A stretch of DNA of 64,000 nucleotides from Neofusicoccum parvum (GCA_020912385.1 CP087223.1:62001-126000); one strand, 5' to 3'; shown: positions 11,678 to 23,390, numbered from the stretch's first letter. Notes: generated by a model not told the origin, from the letters alone. Numbers and translations: made by a program.

Positions 11678-12385
11678 TTGGTAGACACAGGCGGCCCGAT
11701 CCCTGTTGTAGCGGATCAAGCCAACGCCGGCAGTACTTCATTACCCGATGAACATCTCTGGCAATACTTGCTGACGTCGGCCATGCCCTCTCCTTGCGAA
11801 GACACAGAGCGGTCTTCGCGCCCGGCTTCCGCAACCCAGCTGGCTATGCAGCATCAGACGGCTCAGACGCCTGCCCAGCTGGACTTTGGTTATACGCGAA
11901 CACCCGGCACGACTGCGCAAGCCGATCGGATGGGCGGTCTAGCGTCTACCATGGCTCAGCAGCACATCGTAGTTGCAACCCATCCGGGAAGTAGCACGCC
12001 TGCAACAAGGCCTCTGCACCTGTTGGGGGAGGAAGCAAGTGCAAGTTTGGCGGAAATTACCATCCCGGCATCGCCGGCTACCGCTTTTATGCGTGCACAC
12101 GAGGATATGAATCCTGAATCTCTCGGGGACGGAAGATTCACAGCCGCAGTTGATGGCAAGACGAGACGTGCTCAAAGCTTCTCGGATTCTATTAATGTGC
12201 AACTGTTTCTCAGCGCCTGGCGTCAGTATATGCCTATCCATGTAGAGGCTGTGTCTGAAGAATTCTCAAATACCAGAGTCGTACTAGGGCCCGGTGCACC
12301 AGGCCTGAAAGCAAAGATGCCCTGTTCGCCCAGGCGTGTTCGGCTATTCTTGTCCCGGACCAGAGAACGCGCACAGACACAATAA
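11678..12385 (+). CDS. hypothetical Ser/Thr/Pro/Ala-rich ORF
   Basis: A 235-codon frame rich in Ala, Ser, Thr and Pro, without a signal peptide, membrane segment or known motif. Length alone makes it notable in this gene-poor stretch. It lacks a supported start or splice structure; upstream codons just before it include a TAG. It could be an exon of a larger decayed gene or chance. Confidence 0.25.
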   Translation: MVDTGGPIPVVADQANAGSTSLPDEHLWQYLLTSAMPSPCEDTERSSRPASATQLAMQHQTAQTPAQLDFGYTRTPGTTAQADRMGGLASTMAQQHIVVATHPGSSTPATRPLHLLGEEASASLAEITIPASPATAFMRAHEDMNPESLGDGRFTAAVDGKTRRAQSFSDSINVQLFLSAWRQYMPIHVEAVSEEFSNTRVVLGPGAPGLKAKMPCSPRRVRLFLSRTRERAQTQ

Positions 12386-14297
12386 CATCGTACATTATAA
12401 TTTCCGGAAAGCGAGGCTCCTCGTTGAGGACGGGGTGTGCGAATTTTGGACCGAGTGTGGGTGAGTAGGCGAGGGTGCCGAAGCGCGGTTCCAAGGGCGA
12501 CGGCCCTCCTGCTAGAGATTTTAGCGTTCGCAGGCCAGACGGCGGGAATGCGTGCGTACGATTTCCAGCTTGGCGGGCAGCCTCCCACTCTAGTTCCTCG
12601 TCAGTTTGCTCTTCGTCTCGCCGGGGAATCCAGACGTATAGTGGCAGCATTGCTAGGACACTGCGTGGCGAGGACCAAGTAAAGGCGCTGCAGGGACAAT
12701 GCAGGGCGATGCGGTGAGGCTTGAAGCTCTTACGTGTACCTTAGAAGCTTAGAACACCCCTACTTAGTCATATAGGCAAGCCCTATCCTTAAAGAGGTAC
12801 TAAAAGAGTAGATAGATAAAAAGAGTAATAGAAGTAGTAGAAATTTAGTAATATAAGAAGGTAGTAAGAAAGTAGAAATACCCCTATAGACTAGATTAAA
12901 AACGTAGAGTAGATTAAAGTATATATCTATATGACGTGGCGGCTCGTAGGGCTTATAGCCACGAGCGTACGCATAGTAGACTCACACGCACGGCTCGGAA
13001 GTAATAGGACACCCACCACTTGTCGAAAAGGCTACACTATTCAGGATGGCCCAGGATATTTTTGCCCCCTTGGTCGTTTCTGGCTCGACCGATTGCCCAA
13101 AGAAGCGCTCCAACCGGAGCTGGGACCTTGGCCATCACCGGAAGACGGGCTTCTCCGTATTTTTGGCGAGGCACCGGTGACACAAGGGTTGCTTTTGTCC
13201 AGTTGCGATGAAAGTGTGCATTCTGGGGGCCTGATACAAGCAGTAGACGGTGAGAGTTCGTTGCGCCCTCCATCTTCGCCACGCCGCGTTGAAACGGGCA
13301 AGGGCTCGGATCGACGTATTGTAACAAAGAACGAGAGAAGCGAAGGGCCACGAGAGCCAGGAGAGACTGTAGTGTAGGCGAGGAACTGCTCCACAACATC
13401 GTTTCCCAGATACTGTCGACAAGCTGTTGGAAGTTGCTAGCAGGCTAGAATGAGCTCCTGCGGTCATCGTTCCTTGGGGGAAATTGCTTGACATACCGGA
13501 TTCTGTGATGTCATGTGAGTGTGGATTGTGTTGAGCTGGACAAATGCTGCTTCCACATCCGCCGCTGTGGCGACGGTGTGAGATCTCATCTTGAAACAGC
13601 CGTCGGTGGTGAATTCGGCCGTTATCAGTGGAGAGGCTATCGACTACCTCCCTCACCTCTTCGCCAATAATCCACTTATTTGACTGCCTTCATCAATATT
13701 CCAACAGTTTGTGTGGCCGGGTCCTGGACGGTGTTTGATCCAGTTGTCTCAAAAATGAAGGAAACTCAAGATGGAGTAGGTTTGCTTGTCGCCATCCGAA
13801 GGGATGAAAGCCGGCGCCCCGGTTTCCTGTGACTACCCAGGTGTAACGAAGAGAGCGAAATTCGCCAAGCGCTCAAAAGTCGTGGTCATCACGCCCAAGT
13901 GGACCATGAATATGAGCACCTCGAACTTTTCGGGGTGATGGTCTGCTGCTGTGCTGCAGCTGCTCTCCCTTCCTTCTGCCGCCTATTTATCGACTGCGCC
14001 GTGTGTCTCTACCGGATGCCACGAGTTCTGGTGCAGGATTTCGGGCGAATGAGCTACAGAGCACGGCGAACAGGCCCCCCACTTCTGCTGACTGGAGGCG
14101 CTTGAGTCGATCAGTGGGCGCCCGCTTCATGGCAGCCCAACAGGCCTATGGCGTGCCTCATCGCCTGATGACACTTTAGACATAGGCCATGGCTACTTAA
14201 GAGGGAAATAAATGACTTGGAGATTGAATTGTACAACGCGCCGACTCAGGAATTCTCATACCACCGTCTCTCCAAAAGGCGTTGTGTCGAGCTAAAG
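12386..14297. other. gene-poor stretch with a small AT-rich island
   Basis: No supported gene. About 12740-12930 is AT-rich with many TAGTA-like steps, resembling a mutated relic. Frames in 12931-13660 lie on both strands and show no domain features. Confidence 0.3.
13642..13695 (+). repeat. dispersed short repeat, copy 1
   Basis: Shares CTACCTCCCTCACCTCTTCGC, then AAT.CC.CT.ATTT.ACTGCC spacing, with copies at 61041-61105 and 63704-63770. See those entries. Confidence 0.6.
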
Positions 14298-14855
14298 TTA
14301 CTGACTACGCTTTCGCCCACCAGCGTCCATAATAGGGTCGTAAGGCATTGTGGATCGAGATTGACTGGACCTCTGTTCCTCGACCTCCTTCAGCTTCTTT
14401 CCCTCAGTCTTACTAGACTTCTCTTCTTAAAAGAGCCGTAAATATTAGTAAGATATAAAGCATTAATAGAGGATTAGTATAAACGTACTTTGTTGATATA
14501 TCAGCCAAACCCTCAGTCTCCACCTTAGAAATTCCACATCAATTTGTTCGTCCCATGCCATTTCCGGGTCATCTTTCTTTAATATAGATTGCACCTTCTC
14601 CAACATCTCATTCAGGATTTTACGAGACAGCCTATCAAATTCGATATATTCTGGTTTTTCCTCGTCCTTCCAGTACTTATCACCATCAAGAAGACTTTTC
14701 CCTTCAGCAGCTATTGTGTCCTATATCTTAATGAGCAAATAATGCCTACCTAGATTCATGTGTGAACTTACTCTGACTTTCCTGAAGCGAGGCTTATCCC
14801 AGCCGAAGTGGGCCATCACATCCGGAACACGCGTTTGGGTATTGTACGTTATCAT
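14298..14855 (-). CDS. three-exon gene of unknown family, 147 residues
   Basis: Exons 14855-14772, 14720-14489 and 14425-14298 join in phase to 148 codons ending in TAA. The introns are 51 nt (donor GTAAGT, acceptor TAG) and 63 nt (donor GTACGT, TACTAAT branch, acceptor AAG). The protein is hydrophilic and helical: it starts MITYNTQTRVPDVMAHFGW, then a Trp/Lys-rich section (DGDKYWKDEEKPEYIEF), an acidic/Leu helix, and a Lys/Glu-rich tail after EFLRWRLRVWLIYQQ. Perfect phase across two consensus introns argues for a real gene. Codon use is more AT-rich than in the kinase island. The start could lie further upstream. No family is recognised. Confidence 0.6.
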
Positions 14856-16263
14856 CGCTTTCAAATTTTCATAAGGGTCAAGCGGGGAGGAAACAAGCGG
14901 CTTTGAAGGGGAAGCTGATCACGTGTGGGACGGAGAGCACCGGGTATTCGCGTACGCCCACGTGGCGGGGGCGCTTGAGCAGAGCGGGCTGAAGCGCATC
15001 TCTCCGCACTGAACTTGTCATATATAAGTAAGAGGCGATCAGTCTTGATCATCCGAGAAAATCCGTGCCAGGTTGACCGATGTGGGCCATCCCGCGCGGG
15101 GGCTAATCGCTTTCGTATGGTGAGGCTGCCTAGAGTGGGTCATCCCGACTGTTTATTCGGACCCGGCTTCTCTTCCTATTTGTTACTTGTCCAAGCGCTG
15201 AGCTCACATGGCGGAGATCTGCATGACACGACGCACTGCATTTTGAGAATCCAGCGAAAAAAGAGCAAACAGCGGTGAACGAGGATGCGACAACGTTATC
15301 ATATTTACAGGGTCCACCGTATCAACCGCTTAAGCTAAGCGCTATTATATGTGCGACAATAGTAATCCGTAGAAGCCGAAGAAACACGAGAAACTTGCGG
15401 TGTGTAAGCAGTATCGCGCATGCGTCCTCTAAGCAGGGACTAGACTCCCTTTCTCCCCACTTGTTGCTTGTAAATCCTAAGGCCGCGCATACGGTACGTG
15501 TAGTGGAGCGGTACGGGCCTACACAGTATTATCACTGTGATAAGGAACGGACGGAATGTGGAAAGGACGGCCCAATAATCATTCCGAACAAGGTTACAAC
15601 GCGAAAATGCGCTGTCCTTTCGTTCCGTACCGAACGACTAAGAGAACGACCTCTCGAAGAAATCCAGCCTCTGTCAGACTAGAGACGACACGCATGCATT
15701 TTAAGAGACCAAGATGGTAAGCAGGTCTCTACGTTCAAGAGCGACTTCTCACCTTATCAGAATAGCCACATGACGGAGTACTCTGTGCGCAATGCCAAGG
15801 GGCCAATTGCTGCAGTTAGTAATTAGAAGAAAACCAACTTCATGGAAGTCCGCTAACCCGTGATCCATTACTCGCTCCGGTCAACATCTCAAGTCCCAGC
15901 ATCGTCGTCACTAATCACCTATGAAAACCCCGAAGACCGCGCGTACAATCATCGCCCACCTCTCCGCTGTGTAGGGTGGTATCATGTCGAGCACATAGAG
16001 ATGCGTGAACTCCCAATGGCCTTCGTCTGATAGCGATTGTGAATCTTGAGCACAACCTGAGACGGATTTTGCGGACTTCGGATCTTGCGGCGGCAGCAAC
16101 GGCGGAACGGGCGGTAGGAAGAGCGGAAGTCTAGGAAACTGGCACATCTCTTCGTCGAGATTCTGCGGCCTGAGAGAGTGCGCATGCTTGAAGTAGTTGA
16201 CCATTCCCGTTGATGTCTCTTCGAGGGCAGGAAAAAGACTGTGCTGCGTAGCCCGAAGCAAAC
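14856..16263. other. no confident gene
   Basis: A plus-strand frame at 15275-15682 has no features beyond length. On the minus strand 16263-15911 stays open directly after the stop of the DUF7924-type gene (118 codons, Pro-rich) and could be a frame-shifted tail of it. I cannot support either. Confidence 0.3.
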
Positions 16264-17430
16264 TCAATCAGCAGGCAGTGCGCGAGCGATTTGCGCATTC
16301 AGCAGGCGCCTGACGGCTGTAAGATGGCCGCCTCGGCCCCAATTTGCAATGTTGTGCAGGTGCAGATGGAGGCGCGCGAGGTGTTCCGGGTCGGCTAAGA
16401 GGTAGCGGTTGATACTCGTCATGTGGTAGGTTGCACCATCTTTTGACGCGTGGTGGACGAACAGCTCGGCGGACCTGTCGTCCATGGCGCATGAGAAGGC
16501 GGCATGCGTTGCGGGTGGATCAACACGCCACTGGCCAGCTAGAATTTTCTGTGCCTTTACGGCAGCCGAGCCCCCTCCTGCGCACTGGTTGATGGCGGTG
16601 TACATGCTGCCAGCCTTGTTCTGGGCCTTGAATCCGACAACAAGGAAGGGCCAGAACAACTCGGCAATCGGCTGCGCGACGGTGCTTGTGGGGGGGATGG
16701 TGGTCATGACAACGCGCTGCTGGGTGGTGAAGGCGGCAGCGCGCAGGCCGTATGTCACGTCGGGCACGGGTGGGCTGATGCGCGGGACGTTAGTGGTGAG
16801 GGCGTCGGAGCCTGAGATGCGCGGCAGACAGACGTCCGGCCGAGCAAAAGGCAGGCTGCCACAACGCTGCACAAGCTCGTGGTGCTCGTCGGGAGGGAGG
16901 AGAGAGATGGACGACAGCAGCGTGTTGCCGACGCCATCCTCGCCCCGGTCCTCGGCCTTGACGATGGCGCGAACCCAGCGCCGCAGTTCCTCGGGGCTCG
17001 GCGCAGCTTCATCTCGAGGCGCACTCAGAATATCATCGACCAAGCATTGGATCGCCGGCGGAGCAGTGTCACGTGACTTGTGTATGGAGACGCCGTTGAG
17101 TTCGAGCACGTCCTGGCGGTAGCGCGCCGAGGACGCCGAGAACACCCTGTTGCTGGTGGCCGAGCTGAAGGCGGAGGAAGCGCGTCTGTGCTTGGATGAG
17201 GCACTGCGCAAGGACGAGGGTGGCATTGCGGGCATGGCGGCGCAGGGAGAGCCGGGCGACGGCAGGGCGGGCGGCAGCGGGGGCGAGGGTGGATGAAGAC
17301 GGCGAGTCTGGTTGGGCGGCGAGGGCGAGGACGAGCTGGCGGGGCGTGACCGTTTGCGCGGTGGCGCCGGGCGAGGAGTGGGGGAGAGAAGTGACGTCTC
17401 AACCCAGTGGCTGATGATGGCTGGGTCCAT
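16264..17430 (-). CDS. DUF7924-type PD-(D/E)XK nuclease-like protein, altered active site
   Basis: A 388-residue single-exon frame from ATG 17430. Residues 1-100 are a Ser/Pro/Arg-rich low-complexity region with a basic KRSR patch. From about 100 it follows the fungal DUF7924 layout: YRQDVLELNGVSI, then the PD motif (VPDVTYGL, D224), the core strand FWPFLVVGFKAQ, the AINQCAGGGSAAVK helix, and the DDRSAELFVHHASKDG...YHMTSI and LHLHNIANWGRGG blocks. In this family the core strand normally carries E-x-K; here the Glu position is Gly (G266) while K268 remains, so catalysis is doubtful. The frame is open further upstream to about 17540 without an ATG. First member of the nuclease/kinase island. 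Confidence 0.7.
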   Translation of the reverse strand: MDPAIISHWVETSLLSPTPRPAPPRKRSRPASSSSPSPPNQTRRLHPPSPPLPPALPSPGSPCAAMPAMPPSSLRSASSKHRRASSAFSSATSNRVFSASSARYRQDVLELNGVSIHKSRDTAPPAIQCLVDDILSAPRDEAAPSPEELRRWVRAIVKAEDRGEDGVGNTLLSSISLLPPDEHHELVQRCGSLPFARPDVCLPRISGSDALTTNVPRISPPVPDVTYGLRAAAFTTQQRVVMTTIPPTSTVAQPIAELFWPFLVVGFKAQNKAGSMYTAINQCAGGGSAAVKAQKILAGQWRVDPPATHAAFSCAMDDRSAELFVHHASKDGATYHMTSINRYLLADPEHLARLHLHLHNIANWGRGGHLTAVRRLLNAQIARALPAD

Positions 17431-17539
17431 TTGCTGCTGGTGTGTGGCGATGACGGAGGATGGAATGACTGACGCGGCGGAGGAGTTGCGGGGCGCGCCC
17501 AGCGCTGCCAAATGCCGCGGACGGCGACCATCGTAATAA

Positions 17540-18956
17540 ACACCCGTTCAATAAGAAGTAGAATAGTAAGAGACGAATGATAAAGTTTTTATTACATTCT
17601 TCAAAGTTAAATGCACGTTCTACTAATATAATAAAAATTTAATAGTATTTTTTCCAGAAGGTCTAGATTAAAAATAAACTCAAAGAAATAATACTATCCT
17701 AGGTATACTTTCACCCCTCTATTTTTTATGTCTAGGTTATAGGCGCTCTCGTTCGCCAGCACTAGCCTCTACGCAGCCGCATCGGCGGGAGCAAAGAGGC
17801 TATGCGGACGCCACCGTGCCGTCTTTAGAAACGTGTTTGTCGGCCACCATGTACGAACGAGGACTTCATCCTGATTGCGCCTTATTATTACTTCTGCCGT
17901 CCAGGCTCATGATGACGACGATACTGCGCTGACCAGTCTCAAGGAGGGCCGAGGTCGTCAGCTGTAATTGTGAAGTTGGAGCGGCCGATGGCGCGCGGGA
18001 AACACTTGTCAGCCCCAACACGGATGCGTGTGGGCCTTTTGCGCTGCCTGTTTAGGCGTGGGCACGACGGATCAGCAAGCAGCAAGAAGCACAAGTGGAG
18101 TGTTATGACGGCATGCTGCGGTAGGCAAGGCCTAGGTCGAGGTTCGGGGATGCAGCGCCTCGCCTCGACTAGTACTTCAGGGCGGAGCATTTCCTGTGCT
18201 CGGCAAAGCTTTCGATACCTTCGCCCAGGAACGTACACATGTTCATATAAGCACTGTCGCGATGAACGCCAGAGAGAACCGGTGCATCACCCACGAGGGG
18301 CCCTGTGTGACGCCAAGCCCGCCATGACCCTGGACGACCCCCATCGATATTGTCCTCGCAAACGGGAAGCACAAGTAGCGGCAAGGCGACAAGGCAAAGA
18401 CCCATAATGGGCGGGATGCCAGAAGAGAAACGCGGGCGCCAGGTCGCCAACACCGCTTGGGCGAATGCGAATCGCGCAGTGGACGCCGGCCGTGGGCCTG
18501 AGAAGAATGCTTGCCCCAAGGCCGTCCGTGTGCTTGAAAGGCCCGTTCCTATGCTTTGCCCTGGCATCACCGTCCATCCACTTCCGTACAACCATTAATC
18601 AGCTCGCTAACCTGCAGTCTCCGCCATAGGTGCCCAACCTCCAACCCCACCCACCAACTCGACCTCGCCACGATCGTGCAATCGCAACCGGAGCCTCCAC
18701 GTAGTCCTGGCTCCACGACCGTTACGCCCCTCCTCTTCATCTTCACGCTACTCCACCCCCAAGACGTCCGAAACTGCCAAACTCATCCCCGTTGAGCGAT
18801 GGAAAAAATGCATCGATTTCACGAAGGGATCCTACGTACACGCTGGCGCACTCATCACTCCCCGCCCTCCATCATCCATGAGAAGAAGAACCAATAAGCA
18901 CCACGTAAAACAAACAAACCATAGACCTCTCCATCCCCCCCTCGCGCCCAGAAAAA
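17540..18956. other. gene-free stretch, AT-rich at its start
   Basis: About 17540-17730 is strongly AT-rich and lies just upstream of the DUF7924-type gene. From 17940 to 18880 there are overlapping frames on both strands without domain features. Confidence 0.3.
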
Positions 18957-19985
18957 TCATCCGCTCCCTCCGTTCAGTGCTTCCTCGCTCTTCGCAATGC
19001 TCTTCACGTAAGCCCCATCTCCAGCGAGAAGCGGTTGGTAAGCGCCACCCAGGCCGTTCTCGACAACCGCAAACCAATGCAGCGCGAAAAGGGCGACGTT
19101 GGCGTTGAGCCGGTTGCTGTCGCCGGGCGCGTGGCACCAGTTGACGGTCCTGACCTGCGGGTTAACGTGGATTGCAGCCGCGGTGCGCGGCGAGCTCGGA
19201 GGCGCAAAGGCGGGCGTCGGCGGTCCTCTTGGCGGCGCGTATGCGTTGCTGAGGCGCGCGTCGGGTGCTTCCGCGCCTGGCCATGTCGGTTCCGGCTGCT
19301 TGTCGATGTTGCTGCTCCCCCTCTGCGAATTTTGGCGCGCCAGTGATTCGTGTGGAGGCGTGCCGTCGTCGAGAGCTGCACGGATCAGGACCAGCTGGGA
19401 CGGGGTGAAGAGGAGCGCGTAGCGCGTCTTGCAGGCCACGGCGTACCCCAAAACCTGCTGCAAGCACCCTCTGGCATTCTCCTTGAGTGACGGCGCCATG
19501 CCGAGATCACTCGCTTGCGGGAATTCGCCCTTGAACATTTTTGATTCCCCGGCTATGAAGATCTGGCGGGCAGCTCCAGCTGAGTTGCTCAGCACGGCTG
19601 ACCAATCTGGGCGGAGGTTAGACACGGGCCTCGCGGCGGCGTCCGGGCCCCAAACCAGACGCGAAGCTTCCCGGAGCTTTTTAGAAATGACGCGCAGCGC
19701 CGTGTTGACCAGCTGGAGGTTCCAAGTGCTTATGGTGCAGTCGAGACTGCTCTCGGCTACAAGCTGTAGGTGCACTGAATGGACGGGTCCGGGCACGCTG
19801 GGAAAGTCGTAGGTATGGTCAAGGATGTTTCGAAATAGTTTTTCTATTTTCTCGTCGAAGCTCTCCCAGACCTCCCAGTCATCAACATCGACAGCCGACT
19901 CTTGGACCGACGGGAGTGCGGTGGGGACCACGGTGTGGCCGGGATCTGGTTTCCCAAGCCACTGTCTCAAAGTCATCTGAGGCAT
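18957..19985 (-). CDS. PD-(D/E)XK nuclease family protein A
   Basis: A 342-residue single-exon gene from ATG 19985. Starts MPQMTLRQWLGKPDP, followed by an acidic WEVWESF segment. The catalytic core reads RPDWSAVL (P126, D127), then IFIAGESKMF (E147, K149), a complete PD-(D/E)XK signature. Then a helix (LKENARGCLQQVLGYAV), a strand (TPSQLVLIRA), a long Pro/Ser-rich linker at about 210-280, and a final VNWCH...LNANVALFALHW block. Nuclease B (29623-30733) aligns over its whole length and nuclease C (36330-36640) at both ends. This copy is undamaged. It lies 560 bp downstream of kinase K1 on the same strand. The nuclease call rests on the motif; substrate and role are unknown. Confidence 0.7.
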   Translation of the reverse strand: MPQMTLRQWLGKPDPGHTVVPTALPSVQESAVDVDDWEVWESFDEKIEKLFRNILDHTYDFPSVPGPVHSVHLQLVAESSLDCTISTWNLQLVNTALRVISKKLREASRLVWGPDAAARPVSNLRPDWSAVLSNSAGAARQIFIAGESKMFKGEFPQASDLGMAPSLKENARGCLQQVLGYAVACKTRYALLFTPSQLVLIRAALDDGTPPHESLARQNSQRGSSNIDKQPEPTWPGAEAPDARLSNAYAPPRGPPTPAFAPPSSPRTAAAIHVNPQVRTVNWCHAPGDSNRLNANVALFALHWFAVVENGLGGAYQPLLAGDGAYVKSIAKSEEALNGGSG

Positions 19986-20545
19986 CGTCACAGTGAGAAA
20001 ATGAAGAGATTTGATCTGGAGGATGGATCAGTGATGAGGAAAGTGATGGCGACACCAACGCGGGGACAGGCTCGCTATTAATGCGAGTGGTCTGCCTGCT
20101 TCCACTCCTTGTCTGGATTGCGATGGAAGAGCTTGGCACATGGGATGGGTTTGTCAATGGGTCATCAGGCGCGCCCGCCTTTGCCCTGATCCTTAGGCTA
20201 GATTGGTACACAAGGAAACACTGTTCGTTAGCAAAGAAGATTTCCTGTTACTCGCAAAGGGTTCAACAATGTAGCCATCATGTCGTCCCGCAGAGAGGAG
20301 AACAGAATGTGCCTGCATGATCATTCAGAATGGCAGAGCGGCAGCTTCAAACTGAGGAGGGCGCAGGCAGGGGCGGAAATGCTGCACGGAAGGATCTAGA
20401 GTTTGGAGAGGATAAGGTTCTTTCATCTAGCAAGCATTGCAACCAGCAGCCACCAGCTTGCATCGGCCTGCTTCTGGTGCAGGCAAAGACCCATCAGGAG
20501 GGATCCACGCCAATCTGGCGGAATACAGACAAGGGCGGTAATGCT

Positions 20546-21969
20546 TCAGTCGATGAGATTTGGTGGCATGTCATGGTCTCCGGCTTGTGCCAATACCTGG
20601 CGGGGAAGGATCTCGGATGCTCCGTCAACGTCGTCCACGAGTGCTCCATCAACATCGTCCACGAGTGCTTCCAGGGCCATCGCGCCACTCAGACCACGGA
20701 TCATCGCGTCCTGCATGCGTTGGAGCTGCTTAAGCAGTCGGCCATCCTCTTTGTCCATTCGTCCACATCCAGAACTGTTTGCGCGTTGTTCCGCACTCTT
20801 GACTAGGCTGGAGTGTATAGAGTACGCAGCGTGCGGCGCCACAACGGCTTCATGATCGTTGAGCTCGGGGATCAGGCCGATGGCATCCCGATAGAAGTCA
20901 GAGGCCCGGCGTGCATGTCCAGGCTTGGAAGTGCAGGGCTGCAGGGCATCCAGTTCGCCGTGGCTCGCACAGGAGGCAGCGACGGAAAGCATGCGGTGCC
21001 GAAGAAGCGCGCTTGGGCGAGCGGCGGCGGTGTGTTGTTCCGTGGCCTTGAGGTGGGAAATGGCGGTTAAGAGGGTGTGGAGGGCGGAGGCATGGTCGTG
21101 CAGGGCGGAGGCATGGTCGTGCAGGGCGGCCAAGAGGGTGGCCAGGGCAAGGGCGAGCTCCGCAGAGGGGCGGGGGAGCTGGGCACTGATGCGATGCAGG
21201 AAGGCGGCATCGGCATGGGCGGAACCGGCGCGGGAGAGAAGACGTGCCAGAATCATCTGGTGGGACGGGCTGTCTGGCGACATGCGCTCGAGCAGCGTCA
21301 AGGCATCCTGCTTGGCCTATTGGTGTCAGCAGCGGCGCGAGAAATGTGTCGGCAGGACGAACGGACCTTGTGCGAGTCGGCATCGGAAAAGATGCCGTCC
21401 AGCAGGACCAGGTCTGCGTGGGTGCGACGGCGCCACCGCTTGTCGTCGACATGGATGCCGAAGCGGGCAGCGCCAAAGTCGAGCAGCCAGACATCAGCGC
21501 CACAAACGAAGATGTTGTCCTCTTTCACATCGCCGTGGTATAAGCCGGCCTGGTCGTGCAAGATGGCCAGTGTTTCGCGCAGACGGAGGTGCAGCCGGCG
21601 ACGTTCGGCGGGGGGCGGCGGCGTGGGGTACAAGGTGTGCCGCAGGCAGAGGGCGCGCGAGTAGCACGGCTGGCGGAAGAGGAGGTCGACGGCCTCGTAG
21701 ACACCGTAGCACGGGCAGACACGATGGCGAAGCGCAGGGACTGCAGCGATGGTGCGGTAGGCAGCGTGCTCCGAGTCGAAGGAATCTTGGTCGAAGAACT
21801 GGACGGCATGTCAGCCGCAGAGTCAGCTACCAGCGGAGCGAAGCAAGAGGGGGGACGAGGCAATTTTGATGGCACAGTCGATGCCGCTGATGTGCGCCTT
21901 GTAGACGCTCCCGAACCGCCTAGCACCGAGCACGGGGCCGATGCGATCATTGCCACCGTCCACGAACAT
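20546..21969 (-). CDS. protein kinase-like gene K1 with C-terminal helical repeats
   Basis: Exons 21969-21862, 21798-21367 and 21316-20546 join in phase to 436 residues. The kinase starts at the P-loop (GARRFGSVY, weak glycine pattern), with beta3 Lys K35 (CAIKI), catalytic loop HGDVKEDN (D126, N131) and DFG (D143). The C-terminal 256 residues are Ala/Leu-rich helices resembling TPR-type repeats, with internal duplications (HDHASAL twice, LVDDVDGA twice). Intron 1 (21861-21799) starts with GC instead of the GT used by its paralogues at the same position; if GC is not spliced the gene is dead. Intron 2 is GT-AG, 50 nt. No Arg before the catalytic Asp (non-RD). Paralogues are K2, K3, K4 and fragment K5. 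Confidence 0.7.
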
Positions 21970-23390
21970 GTTGGTGCGGGGGAGAGGAGACGGTAGGTGA
22001 GAGGGCGGCGTTGGACGGGCGGTAGGCCGACGTAACGTGCGACGCGACGCGACGGAGGGTGAGAACGCGTTAACACGTGACGCGCGAGTTCAAAGAGCTT
22101 CTTCATGTTCACCATCCCGCTCCACCTCAAGCACAAGCACGTGCTTAAGCGTACTACCCCTGCAAGCTCACTCGCAACAACAACCACGGTAGATCGTCAG
22201 GGTTCTCATAGTAGGCGCAAAAGTCGCAAGCGTCAATAACTCGCTCGACCATGCCATGTCATTCTTCCTGGCCGCCGCTGTACACCTCCACCGGCCACAA
22301 CTACAAATTTCTCTTCACACAACTTTGCCATTCCATCCATTCAATTGCACCCAGTGTGTGAGATAGTGATGATTATTCTGAGAGGGGCTTTCGGCCATTT
22401 GGAACTTTTTTTTCTAGGCTTAGCTTGTAGTATATTAGTTATCTACTTATAAGTATACTATTCCTTTTGGAAGATTAAAATATACCTAGCTTTTATTTAG
22501 ACTAGGCTCTACCCCATCAATAATAATCTTAGACTTTAAACGGACGTTAAATATATATAAATAAACAAATAAATAAAAAGAACTGATTTTGTACATCCTT
22601 GTCAAGCGACCCTAATTAGTCACTTATTTAAGCCTCCACTTAGCAAGCGTGCTTTAAGCTTTAAGCCCCACTTGGCTTGTCTGTGCTTGCCAATTCAGAG
22701 CCCTGAATTAAGTAGCTCCCTTTTCCCGTGACCTTCCTTCTCTGTGCTCTACAATGGTTGCGCCAAGCCTTACAATGTTTGCAATGGTTGCTGTCCGCCA
22801 GGCAGGATCATCTCCTGTTCACTGTGAGTTCAACTGCTGGTAACTTCGGATCGTTACGATCTGTCCACCATTATCACCGCTGAGAAATGACACGCGCGCC
22901 GCACCATTCCGCTGCTGTCGTCTCCGGTTCGGCAGAGAATGCGGCGAAACTCATAATCTTCAAGCACTTGGCCGTCATCTTCTACCACAACTGCCAGGTG
23001 GTTCGTTAGGCACGATGGTACTCCAGGCTAAGCTCGGTCTCAGCGATGCATATGTTGATGCAGCGCATGTGCACAGAACCTTTCAATTTCTCTCCCGAGT
23101 CATCGTGGTAGATGCGGCATCGGGTGGCCTTGACTGCGACGTACATGTTCATGAGAACTGCTGGTTTTGGCCCAACACTATTGATTCTGGAGATCATTCG
23201 ATGGTAAAGTATCAAAGTCCGCAACCTGCCCACTCCGCACCCAAGATTGCCATTTATCTACCCAACCACCATCCGCAACCCAGTGTACCCTCAATTTTGT
23301 ACTAATTTACACCACCCCGGAACACTGAAGCCTCTGGTTATAACCATCCCGTGTTCCCGCTGGGGGCCCGGGCCTCTTACCAGTAAAAAC
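21970..23390. other. intergenic, with AT-rich island
   Basis: Holds the K1 promoter. About 22380-22620 is AT-rich (TATATAAATAAACAAATAAAT-like), probably a mutated repeat relic. No gene is supported. Confidence 0.4.
22074..22079. promoter_or_regulatory. CACGTG E-box upstream of K1
   Basis: CACGTG followed by ACGCGCG, 105 bp upstream of the K1 start codon. K3 has CACGTG followed by CGCGCG 99 bp upstream of its start. The shared position suggests a bHLH-type binding site, but this is inference from two promoters. Confidence 0.35.

Noticed and set aside
16484..17122. 212-codon plus-strand frame
   Set aside because: Antisense of the DUF7924-type gene; no independent features.
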